From Calonectria ilicicola (lineage: Eukaryota; Ascomycota; Sordariomycetes; Hypocreales; Nectriaceae): DNA of 64,000 nucleotides. Position 1 is the stretch's first letter. Every line of letters begins with the position of its first letter. Shown one piece after another: positions 54,002 to 64,000 of this stretch. A model generated the notes under the pieces. That model did not search any database and was not told the origin of the DNA. It worked only from the letters and a program-made list of their open reading frames with translations. The translations under genes were made by a program, and so were the position numbers. The DNA lies in assembly GCA_020809705.1 (NCBI GenBank), contig CP085832.1, forward strand, positions 3,782,001 to 3,846,000, written 5' to 3'.

Positions 54002-54538
54002 GTCAGCCAACCAACTACAACTCATAGGTAGTCGTAAATCATTGAAGGTACTACCCTGTAGATGAACAAGTGGGAACTGTTCATCCATCTAGCCTAGATG
54101 ATTAGCCGAATGTATTTGAGAATATATAAGCAGCTTATAGAAAGACCTTGGTCGTGCACTGTACAAGACTTCTTTTTTTCTTGTGCTTCTCTCAATAATG
54201 GACACGCGACACTGGGCATGAGTCAAATACAACCGAAAAATACACGTCGATGAAACAAAAAAACTCACAAGTACCGGGCGCGAAAGAAGCAAATCTAGGA
54301 CTAGCGCACCACCCCTGAGCGAGCATCGCCACCCTAGTGCGCTCTGACTCGTATCACATGATGCTCCCCGCATTGGCCTAATAAACTTGGCAAATGGCCA
54401 CCCCGAAATTCCATCTCCGCTTATTACTAAATTGCTAAAGTCGTTTCCCCGTCATCCGTAAATGCAAATCTCCACTTCTACATATCCCTGTCACTCCTGA
54501 CGGACATAACCCACAACCCCTAGAAACGAGTCTGTAAC
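54002..54538. other. Intergenic, promoter of the bZIP gene
   Basis: A short CT-rich part (54165-54190) and no coding signal. Confidence 0.5.
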
Positions 54539-56015
54539 ATGGACGAGTCTCGCAAGCTTCGAAAGAGAGAGCTCGACCGCAAGGCCCAGCGCCTTGCGAG
54601 AGAGCGCACCAAGAACCGCATTTCTGAGCTGGAGGCCATGGTCGCCCAGCTCCAGCAGAACGATTCAAATGCCCAGGTCGCGTCTCTCATGAGCCAGCTT
54701 TTCCGTACCACCAAGGAGAGGGACAAAGCCCTGGATGTATTGCGGTCACTACGAACAACCATTACGCGACAACTCAACGATGCCCCTGTGAATAAGGCAC
54801 CTTCTACATCGTCGTCGCCTGGCGCGGATGCATCCGGTGGAGCCGCGCATGAAAGCGCTTTAGCGACGGAGCTATGGACAGAGGGCGGTTTGGCAACTAA
54901 CAGCGATCAAAATCAAGCATCCGGAACCTTGACATGGCCAATACATCCATGGTCAACTAGTTCTATGATTCCAATCGACTCTCCGGGTAGATTTAATGGA
55001 ATGCTTCCCAACGACACAGCCCCTTGCAATCTGGATGGAATTAGCCATGGCCAAATCGCCCCTCTGAGTTCACTCGATCTTTCTCACGATTCAATGTCGG
55101 ATGACGACGTAATTGTTCCCCAGGCACCCACCGCATGCCACTGCACAGCCTCTGGACTTAGCCAAAACGGTATAGTGAAGCCATTCAACAAGTGGCGAGG
55201 AGCGAATGAGGCATTGGGGAAGGCCATCAGGCTATCCGCGGCTGAAATCATGACGGAGGATTTGACCAGTCAAGATACACCAGTCCGAGCCATTATAGAG
55301 GGTTGGGACAGTGTCGAAAAGGCAGGCAAGATGACCAAGTCTTGGCGAAAATTACGGAAGGTCGATGAAGTCTGCTTTCAGAAATGTTCCCCCGTCGAAC
55401 GATTGGCTATTCTGAGAATGATGCACATTACAATGGTGTATCATTGCGATCCAACAACACGGCAAAGTACCCTGCCGCATTGGCTTCTAATGAGGTGAGT
55501 TACGCAATGACATCGCAATTGACTAAGAACTAACTAAATAACAGACCATCACAATCAATTGTGCACTCCCATGCGATTGACTACTTTGTTTGGTTTGTAT
55601 TCCCATCGTAATAACAAAGAGCACGACTAATATTCTGTAAAGGCCTGGAATCAGAGAACGGTTTGTTTTCAGTCAGCATCGGTATTGCACCAATATATTC
55701 TGGGATTTATTTGCCTCCAACTTCAAGGTCACTTGGCCATTTGATTTTCGGGACACTTACATGAAAAATTCTGAGACTGGTCAGCTTCAGCTGTCGCCCA
55801 TGTTTGAGGATCGCCTCCGAGATATCAGTTCATGGACAATGTGCAATGATTTTTTCACAACGTTTCCAGAGCTCTATGGGGACATCCCTGCAAATCTGAG
55901 CATTCCGCCAAATATTAGCGGTGCCTCGCGAGTGCTGTCGAATCCTCCAGAATCCGAAAACGGATTAACCAGAGAGGAGATGGGGAGGAGCATTCACCTG
56001 GATATGCAGTTATAA
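54539..56015 (+). CDS. bZIP transcription factor with C-terminal DUF3425
   Basis: The model is 54539-55494, 55545-55592 and 55643-56015 joined, 458 residues. The basic region lies at residues ~4-25 (RKLRKRELDRKAQRLARERTK) and a leucine-zipper-like helix follows (ISELEAMVAQLQ). The normally invariant Asn of the NxxAxxxxR signature is Asp, as in other fungal DUF3425 regulators. The middle is Ser/Pro-rich and probably disordered. The C-terminal DUF3425 includes SPVERLAILRMMHI, then PHWLLMRPSQ and the HSHAIDYFVWPGIRERFV segment spanning the 48-base exon 2. Such regulators often sit beside metabolic clusters; here the neighbour is the P450. A first-exon rich in C/G third positions contrasts with the AT-rich surroundings. 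Confidence 0.92.
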
Positions 56016-56422
56016 TTGTTGTATATGTATATGTATCTTTAAACCAAGAATATTTAATACCAGTTCTATGAGTGATGAAAACTGGCCAGTTCTGCCTGAT
56101 GGGTTGCCTACAGAGATTAGAATTGCTCGCCAATAAGCAAGTAAAGGTTCGGTGCAGAAGATCCACGGCACAGCCCCCGCTGTGGCTTTGGATGCCAGTC
56201 TGCCTGACTGGGCTGCATTAGCTTGTACTGAAAGCGTGGATGCGAATCCTTCACCCGCATGTACCCTGTCCATTATCCATATGACTGACTGAGTTGGCAT
56301 GCTTAGCCTCAATTGCGGGCCCCACTGTTCACGCCATACTAAACCGCTGAAAGCCCTAATTCCAACTACTCCCATGTTCTGATTTCGAAGTTGTGACTTA
56401 TCTTGGAACGAGATTTACAGCC
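56016..56422. other. Intergenic
   Basis: 3' flank of the bZIP gene and 5' flank of the small membrane protein gene. No gene is seen. Confidence 0.5.
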
Positions 56423-56924
56423 ATGAAGGTCATTTCATTTTGGTTAGCCATGCACACAATATGTCTTGGCTCACTACTTACCTGTATGACTTTTGGTGTA
56501 TTCGCGTTCATCAGCACCCCAATGCGACCAAGTCTCACCTTGGGTTGGAGAGTCCGCGCCGTGGTGGGTTTATGAATCATCCATCCACATAATGAATGTC
56601 TCACTGATATGAGGATAGGGAGGGTTGATTACATTCGCTCATTTTTCATTCCTAATGCTCATGCTTCTGATTGAACATTTCAACGCCCTCGGTATCTCTC
56701 GCACAAAAAGCCATTTCAACCGGAAACTTGGACTTGTAATCAGTTGCTGTGTCGGTTTTTACTTGATGTTAAAAGTATTTTCATCTGCAATGGAAACGGC
56801 AGGGGAGGCTGGAGGGCACATATCAATGCGTCTCTTAAGCGGATCTGCAACAGTTGCCAAGTATGCCTTGAACGAGTCACTTCCAAAATGGCATGTTAAC
56901 ACCGTACCAGGTTCTCAATTTTAG
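56423..56924 (+). CDS. Small membrane protein, three or four spans, unknown
   Basis: The model is 56423-56563 and 56619-56924 joined, 148 residues. Intron 56564-56618 has GTGGGT, a CTGAT branch and a GGATAG acceptor; the joined frame runs from an N-terminal span (ISFWLAMHTICLGSLLTCMTFGVF) into a second span (GLITFAHFSFLMLMLLIEHF). A third hydrophobic span is LVISCCVGFYLMLKVF. A possible further intron, 56911-56952, would replace the last residues by a basic KLKKEKHERF tail. No family is recognised. It could instead be two unrelated frames, but the phase match and the membrane pattern support one gene. Confidence 0.5.
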
Positions 56925-57550
56925 TCACAATCGCCATTATTATTATATACAGGTTGTTTCATCTTCAAACTGAAAAAGGAGAAGCACGAGAGGTTCTAGA
57001 GGACCCAGATCTGGAGTGTGACCATCACAGATTTTCAAATCGCTTGACTTCTGAGGTGGTACCATTGTCATGAGAGATTCAACTAGGCATATATCAAGAT
57101 CAGAATCTGATAATTGAGGCCTTTCCCGTTACTTTTATACTCTGGTCTGTTCCCCCATCCAAAGTTAGGTCATCAAAATTACAATCTTTGAGCCCTACCG
57201 CTTCAATTCATATGCCTGTTTCGACTTCGAAATTCAACTTCCCTGACTTTCTTGGTGTCGGGAATGTAAGGGCTTTAATCGAGTCTCTCTTTTCAAAATA
57301 GGACAATACTTCATCATTACGATGCTATTCTTCCAAAAGCGGTTTACGAAAGACATCAAGTACCCCTGATCAAAGAGCGGTTGCTTGCTGATTCAGAGTA
57401 TACTGATCTGAATTAGAGCAGGGTATATTATATCATTAGTATTCTTAAAACTACAATCCCGTTTCTATTCAGACCAACCATCCCAAAATCCCCCATTCCG
57501 TATTCTATGACCATCGCTTCGTATATTTTCGTAACTAGGACACTTTTTAT
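56925..57550. other. Intergenic between convergent genes
   Basis: AT-rich, 3' flanks only; no gene seen. Confidence 0.5.
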
Positions 57551-59817
57551 TTAAAAGGGCTGATGCGATGGGTTGTGTATAAGACTTGTTGGATCAATTC
57601 TATAGCTGGTAAGCTGGTCGATGAGCCAGTCTGGATCTGGTGCTGGTACTGGTGCTGTGGCCATAAGTGGCTGTGCTGGTGACGGTGTTGACATGGGCAC
57701 TGAGGCTTGCAATTTGGAAATGGTGGATGGTATGTCGTATGGAAGACCCAGTTGTATCAGGGCGCTCTCTCGCTCGCGCCATGCCTTGAGGATGGAGACG
57801 CCGAGCCTGGAGTATTCCTTTTTGCTCATATTCCAAAGTTCCGTGTGGAATTCATATACGCGGTCGATTAGAACCCAGCTTCGGTCGACCAGTGATCCCA
57901 AAGGTCGGCTTTGCAGTTGTCCAGCTAAGAAAAGTATACCGTCGCTTTCGAAGTGAAGCATGAAGTACCAGACAAAGCTGGTATCTCGTATCTGTTCGCA
58001 CAAGTCCATGTGGTGCTCAAAATGAATTATGCAGATTCGGAATACATTGTCCTCGGCGCTGAAGATTTCAGTTCCCCATTCGGGTACATCGTGTATCGGT
58101 GTGAGGATAGACTCGATTTCTGCGACAATATTGTATCGCATTCTGCTTGCCAACAGATGTAAAGGACCGACTGATGTATCGATATACTTTCTTTCGATAT
58201 CCCATAGCTTGGCATCGAGAGCTGCCACTATCTCCTTATACATCCCTATATGTCTTGGTGTTCTTTTGGCTCCATTGGTGGTGTTACATTGTATCGCACC
58301 ATTAGCAATTGTCTTGTAATCGGTGATACGGTTCTCAATGACAAAGCGGCAGAGCTCGCAAAGCATCAAGTAAAAGGCCATTTCAGTCGGGCTGTCTCGC
58401 GGACGAATGGGCTCCATGAAATTTGGATATAGATCGGCGTCATTCACATTATGCGGAACTTTAGTATCCCAGTTCCAGGTGAGCAGAGGCTCATGAAAGC
58501 CGGATGCAATGGCGTATTTGGTATCCGACATGATAATCTGCCACCAAAGACGCCTGCGCATTTCAGTATCAAAGGGACTAAGGTTGAGCGCCTCTCCGTC
58601 CCGATGCAAGCCCAATTTCTGTGCCATACGGATAAGGATTCCGCTCAGAATCCATGTCTCATGGCGGTTAGATCGACCATGCAGAGACATCTATGCACAT
58701 GTTAGCCAGCGGATAGAGAAAACGAATGAATCGGAATGTAGTGAATGGCTGGGTGATCCTACCAGGTATAAAACCAACGCTTGCAAAACCATTATGTCAT
58801 ATCTTTCCAAGAATCTTGCTCGTGTCAGGGCAAGTTTCACTCCCGCAGAAAACTTCTGCAGAGCATCGTCCTTTATCATTCCGACCATCTGAATGCATTC
58901 TGATTCTGTCAGAGAAATCACTGACGAGAAGTAAATGGCAAAGAGCAACGCCTGTGCCTGTTGGGTGATGCCTGAATGGTTTGTCGAGGCCTCAACTACA
59001 AGGGGTTGAAGACTTGGAACGTGGATGAGTTTAGTTAGAGGGTTCACTCTCTCCAAGTACACCTGCCACAGTTTGAAAATCTGTACAGGTGTTGGGGTGA
59101 CATCTTCGTAAGTAAGTAACGATATGTCGGCAAATGAAAAGTTAATCTCCTCTCTAGTGGGAGTAGCTTCAGAGTCCACCACACTTTGCTCATCGTCCAA
59201 AATCTGGCGCATAGCTTGAAGCTATTCAGATGGTCAATAACAGTGTAAAATGAATGGATGGGGCAAATGAAACCTAATCGGCTCTAAGAAGAGCCTGACT
59301 AAATGCCCGAAGGGAGTACTCACCTGCTTCGCCACTGTCACCCATGGAAAATTATCCACGTATTTGACACTCCCGTCTTCATGAATGAAATCACCCATGG
59401 GTCTCCACATAACAGAGCTCATGTCTGTATCAGGGCCACCTGGGGTGTACTGAGTTGGGCTCTGGGTTGAATCTGCAGTAGAAGTTGGGTAGTCTACTGG
59501 CGATGACGTAGCCGTTCCAGTTGGTGTGGTCGACTGAGGCGCATACTGTTGCAGCAAGGCCTCACATTTTGCCAGCCTTTCTCTCAAGTCACGATTTGTT
59601 CGTCTCTTCTTGCGAGAAGGTGCTGGGATGGAGGGCGTGCATACGACACCAATCTACACCTCTTAGACCGGCGTTTCACTCTGCGTTCTGAACGGGTGCT
59701 AACCTTTTCACAGTTGGAGCATGGCGCTCCTTTGTCGCATTTGATCTTTCGCTGTTGGCACAGCACGCAAGCCAAGATTTTGGGGGACTTGGCTTGCGCG
59801 GGGACGTCGGAATTCAT
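57551..59817 (-). CDS. Zn2Cys6 transcription factor with fungal-specific transcription factor domain
   Basis: Four exons: 59704-59817, 59324-59653, 58763-59221 and 57551-58690, 680 residues. The cluster is C-x2-C-x6-C-x5-C-x2-C-x6-C (CVLCQQRKIKC, CSNC) with the last Cys contributed by exon 2 (EKIGVVC), so the 50-base intron 59654-59703 splits the cluster. A basic RKKRR follows, then a Leu-containing coiled-coil helix. The fungal_trans domain is clear: LQALVLYL, then the RSNRHETWILSGILIRMAQKLGLHRDGE box and FDTEMRRRLWWQI. The C-terminal end is Pro/Ala-rich. Relatives govern nutrient use or secondary metabolism. Neighbours are a small membrane protein and the secreted HsbA-like gene, with no obvious pathway. 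The family start is taken as 59817 (MNSDVPAQ); the ATG at 59886 in the same frame is an alternative. Confidence 0.93.
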
Positions 59818-60600
59818 CAGGCGGTGTGTTGGTGTCCAATGAACGAATCCAGGTGTAGATGGAAGAAGCCAAAAGGACCAGCCCACAAGGAGGGAAAAAA
59901 CTAGACAGCTTTTTGATGGGAAAGCAAAGTGTCAATACTGTACGACTCGTCCGATTTACCAAGAGATATGCGGCTCCGGATGACTGTTTCCCGCCAGGGG
60001 GCACGATGGCATGTGGTTTCTTGGCTAGTGTTATCAGTACGCCAGGCGTAACTGAATGACAGGTTTGGCAAGGCTTAGAGAAAACCGAAGCGGGGTTCGT
60101 AAACGTTTAACGCAATTCAAGGCAGAGGCGACGATGAAGAATCCAAACCGTTTCACAGTTTGTGCATAGGGAGATGGTATCGGTGGGCGGGTTTGAACAC
60201 TGTTCGGCACGCCGACGACCCTAAAATGCGGGACGTGATGTGCGCAACCGGGGAATAGGAAGACCCCGAACGCCCGAATCCTGCCACGCTAGCCCCTTCA
60301 GGCCTTTGTCGGCAGGGTTCTGCGGAGTTTCAACGACGTCAGCTCACAATGCTCTGGAGCGAATCCTTGTTCAGAAGCTGTCTCTACAATCATTTGTTGC
60401 TATTATGTCCGGCATTGCCGAAAAGGGTCCGATCAATATTGAGTTTTGATCAGGGTGCCTGTATCATGCGACAAGGGTGCTTCACTTCACCACCACCCGC
60501 ATCAAAGATGGGATCGTTTCAAATACCAAAAAAAACCCATGCTGCTCATGATCCTTGTCTCCGGGCATTTCTTGACGTGTAGGAGCTCGCCGGCCACGTT
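59818..60600. other. Intergenic, upstream of the Zn2Cys6 gene
   Basis: Likely the promoter of the regulator and the 3' flank of the HsbA-like gene. Short frames at 60240-60582 lack motifs. Confidence 0.5.
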
Positions 60601-61243
60601 TCATGATGCATATTTTGCAGCGGCATTGTCAAATCCTTGCTTCAACTCCTCTAAATTTGCCCCCGCATCATATGTGCATGTTGGAATTGTTCTAGTGACG
60701 TCCTCTCCAAGGCGTGTCGCTCCAGCACGGAGGTCCTCTAATACGCTGCCGATTTGGGAGTAGAATTTGGTGTCCCTCATCACACCATTTTTCTCCTTTA
60801 ATGTATTTGTAAACATTTTGTGCGCGTGAACAAACTAAGAACGCCGCCAAGGTTACTTTGGGTTTACCCATGAAAACTGCGTGTGCGCACTGACCTCGTT
60901 AAAGGCATCACAGATTTTGCTCTGGTCGCTTGCTGCAAAATTTAGCTCGGAGGCCTCTAAAGCCCGGATGCTCGTAGCGATTGATGACTTTATTTCGTTA
61001 AAATTCTTGAGTAGTTGCTAGGTTTTTATGAGGTTAGCCTATAATTGAATCACATGCCAATTTGCTACTTACTGGTGTGATTTTCGAATAATTAGATGAG
61101 TCGATAGAGCTTGCAATGTTGGCCGTTGCATGGACGAAAACTGTAAACCCCTGCACCGTTGTCAACACATCTTTGCTAGTCAAAGCATGTGACAGAGGAG
61201 CAAAAATAAAGGTTGTTATAGTACAAAGCACCGTGAACTGCAT
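60601..61243 (-). CDS. HsbA-like secreted surface-binding protein
   Basis: The model is 61073-61243, 60895-61017 and 60601-60834 joined, 175 residues. Introns 61018-61072 (GTAAGT..CCTAG) and 60835-60894 (GTCAGT..CTTAG) are in phase 0. A signal peptide (FTVLCTITTFIFAPLSHA) is followed by an all-helical domain: SKDVLTTVQGFTVFVHATA, the ICDAFNEFVHAH segment and TFYS-type C-terminal helix LEDLRAGATRLGEDV. This layout matches the hydrophobic-surface-binding protein A / cell wall galactomannoprotein family, which adsorbs to hydrophobic surfaces and helps recruit lytic enzymes. Two cysteines remain after cleavage. The match is by pattern and is moderate. Confidence 0.72.
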
Positions 61244-64000
61244 TTTGGCGAATACGAGTCGGTTTGTAATCTATACCACCGGTAGTGAGATGATTCTAGC
61301 GTAAATGTCAAGTGGCAAAAACGTGACAACTCCATGCTTTAATATGTCGTCCTAGGATGTAAGAAATAGAGTGGTTGAAAGATAAGACATTTTCTTATAT
61401 TGCCATCCATGAATTGCTCGTCGAGGCTGATGTATTGACCCAAGGCAACCGATGGAATTTGACATGTCCCCACATCGGATATTCCGTCTGGAATGGCAAC
61501 ATCGGGCCGCAACGTCTGCAACGTCGATCGACCGCAATAAAAAAAAAATAAGCTAAGCACGGTGTGGAGTTCGGGGTTCAGTTGGGACCCATTATCGGCC
61601 ATGCCAGTCATTAACTACCACGGTAAAGGGAAGTTCGGAGCCGTGACCAGGTCCAAAGCACGGCTTCAGGCACTCTCAAAAGTGGGCCGCCTTTTCCAGA
61701 AGGCTCTTCCCTTTTTCCGCATGATCTACATGTTCTCAAACCCATGTTCCCCCGAGTGGCTATGCAACTGAGTCATTACCCATAGCGGAATGTCAGGGTG
61801 GCCAATACCCCGTCCTAGATGGGGTTACTCCACAGTCTCTCAAAGCTTCCCCTTATCAAACATATTTTCAACCATTTCTTGCCTTGTCAACCTTTTCACA
61901 CATATTCAAGGCCACTAAGAAGCCACATTTAAATGATTTCACAATAGAATCTAGGGCAAGAATTACAAATGGCCTGATGTAAAATTTGCCCTTGCTGAGA
62001 ACAGGTTAACTTTGATCACGATTATAATAATGGAGGTGCACTGGACACCTTTCAGTACAATCAAGCCAATTGATTCCATACCCTTACATATTCATTTTCC
62101 GGTCCGAGTGCACGTGATCAACATGTGAATTCTAGAAAATTTCCCTAAACGTTGGTGCCCCTTAAACCTAAAATGTCGCCTAGGTTTGTTTGACATGTGT
62201 TTGTTTCCCATATCAAATGCCAATAGGTTGGAGATTCTGCCTTGGATAATATCCGACGATAGACCTAAATTACGAACGCATGATATCGATATCAAGTTCA
62301 TTGGCTTTACCAAAGTAAAGCGTGTCGTATCGTATCGTATTGCTTTTGTGGGTATTCATGGATGTCAGTACCGGGTAGGACTCTTCACAGCGAGAATCAT
62401 GGGTACCCACCCACAAGGCAATACGATATGAAAGCTTGTTTTTCATGATGTTGGTTGGTCGGTTGAGAGATGAATACGTAAATAAGTTCAAAAACATGTC
62501 CATGCATCATTTTATGTGCATTGCATCTTCTCAGCTTATTGGGTATGATTGAGATGAGAACCGTGCAATTCACGTATGCATTGTAATAAACTTTGTGAGT
62601 CACTATTTGCTTCAAGTGCAACTTCGCTTGAGTTGAACATTTCTGAATATTGAAAATCCCGCCTATGTTCAAATATTTGTGACAATTTGGAAGTTGGAGA
62701 GATGGTTCGTCGAGTTACCCAGTGCGGCTTGATACTGGTAGTCTGCTGACCTTGGCATTTCAATTTTTGGATTTGTATAAGTTCATCATCCCTAACTGTA
62801 CTTTTGGGCTGGGCTTACCCTAAAATGACCGAAAAGCTGAGCAAAACAGAAAGCAGGTATGATCCAATGAGATCTGTAGCGCAGCCATAGTTTGTCCTAT
62901 AGACAATTGGATATCGTCATTCTTTCTAGAGTCTTCCAAGACCAGTTACCAGCCCCCAGTAAATTTATATTAGCCTATTTGTATGGTTGAGATTCAAGCT
63001 TAATAAGCTTAGAACCGTCAAATTTGTTATCATGTCTTTAGATGGCTATTTCCCAATGCCCCTGGTAAGAATTAGGGTCTTAGTTTAGTTATGAACTAGT
63101 TGATATTTTCGGTATCTACTTTTTTTGTATCTTTCTGGTCATCTTTTATCCAATGGGTGTCTCATTGCTCTTCATTTCATGTCAGTTAACCCACCTCCTC
63201 AATATTGTTGGATTAACAGACTGTGTTGTGTATTGCTATTCATGTTCTATTTCCCGAATTATGACGAGAAAACTCACAAAGAACGAGACACGGTTGGTTC
63301 ACTGAACCTTTCCTGCATTTAATTTTGAGGATATTGCTTGTGGAGAAAGGCGCGTGATCTGGTCTGAAGGGTCCGTCAAACACTACCAAATTCCTATTGG
63401 CTCTTCACAAGCTGAATCAGATCTGGCGATCTATAGCGATGGACTCTGAAATTTCTGTTCAAATTCGCGTACGAGGGCGCTCGAGTGCTTTTGAATACGA
63501 GAGGGATCATCCTCTGCGCAGGCACAGAACGAGATGGGTTACGAAAATTGCCTTATTTGGGCACGGACCATAGCACGCGCGGCGAGTTCCCGCTTCGCTT
63601 ACTCGCTGGTGCAAGGACACACGCGTAGCAGAGGTGCCGATTTACCCGATCATCTGCTAACTTGAGGAAAGTCGCAAAGGCGTGATTAATATCGTTTGCC
63701 ATTACAGAGAAGGATCCGACGCTGACCCAGAAAAAAAATACCAATTCGAGGCAAAATCACAGCCGGGTCCGTCCCGACAATTGTGACCCGCAGAACAGAT
63801 CGATCAAGCACGCCTTCGAGTTAGCGATTGATGCGATCATAGTGTAACATTCAAGAATCTATAAGATACTCAATCTGATAGCATGCCAAGAATTGTCCAT
63901 GTTGTACATTGCCCTATGTGGCTAGCATATGCTCATCTCCCGACGTGTTGGCAAAGAAGTGGTTCGTCGCCTTGTCCCGAAAATGAGCGAAAAAGACATC
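61244..64000. other. Right-hand 2.7 kb, no gene supported
   Basis: The first part is the promoter of the HsbA-like gene. Beyond that only short, motif-less frames appear. A (TCGTA)3 repeat lies at 62325-62339 and a GATATCGATATC palindrome at 62282-62293. A gene beginning beyond the right edge cannot be excluded. Confidence 0.4.
62325..62339 (+). repeat. Short tandem pentamer (TCGTA)x3
   Basis: Three exact copies in a row in a gene-free stretch. Confidence 0.8.

Noticed and set aside
1..64000. tRNA, rRNA, CRISPR, transposase or long terminal repeats
   Set aside because: Scanned by eye for T-arm motifs, direct repeats, terminal repeats and transposase signatures; none convincing. A dedicated search could still find a tRNA.

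Overview
This window is nuclear DNA of a filamentous ascomycete. Protein genes are broken by many short introns (46-102 bases, GT..AG, often with a CTAAC/CTGAC-type branch site). The protein families are those of Pezizomycotina: Zn2Cys6 regulators, a HET-domain protein, STAND/NLR-like proteins, a PhiA-type wall protein, class II hydrophobin-like proteins, an HsbA-like protein and an NPP1-type necrosis-inducing protein. The overall mix resembles plant-associated Leotiomycetes (Helotiales), but that placement is inference from family flavour, not from a marker gene. I see no rRNA, tRNA, CRISPR, origin or intact transposon. Gene density is low, with about 22 supportable gene models plus two relics.

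Layout. 1-5 kb: a left-truncated gene of AAA-ATPase-like type, an orphan SLA1 SHD1-domain gene, and a gene fusing an NLR-like region without a P-loop to a purine-nucleoside-phosphorylase domain. 5.5-8.2 kb: the NPP1-type gene and a hydrophobin-like gene. 10-12.4 kb: an RTA1-like membrane protein converging on a Zn2Cys6 regulator. 13.1-15.2 kb: a decayed Goodbye-type STAND gene. 16.3-21.6 kb: PhiA-like wall protein, a six-exon amidase and a single-pass membrane protein. 24.3-28.9 kb: a second, degenerate hydrophobin-like gene, a Zn2Cys6 regulator and a 14-cysteine secreted protein. 30-34.5 kb: a pyruvate-decarboxylase-like enzyme, an HSL-type esterase and a sulfatase relic. 34.8-44.1 kb: a hydrolase-like/TPR gene and a HET gene transcribed divergently, followed by a multi-pass membrane protein. 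47.3-56 kb: aldehyde dehydrogenase and zinc alcohol dehydrogenase sharing a divergent promoter, a cytochrome P450 and a bZIP-DUF3425 regulator. 56.4-61.2 kb: a small membrane protein, a Zn2Cys6 regulator and an HsbA-like secreted protein. The last 2.7 kb has no gene I can support.

How they may work together (inference). Three themes stand out. First, non-self recognition: NLR-like, Goodbye-STAND, TPR and HET genes within 45 kb, several lacking or having lost the NTPase core. Second, surface and secreted proteins: NPP1, two hydrophobin-like proteins, PhiA, HsbA and a Cys-rich protein. Third, aldehyde/alcohol metabolism: PDC-like enzyme, ALDH, ADH and P450, with regulators close by. Many exon boundaries were derived by hand from splice signals and reading phase; all joined models given with exon lists sum to a multiple of three.
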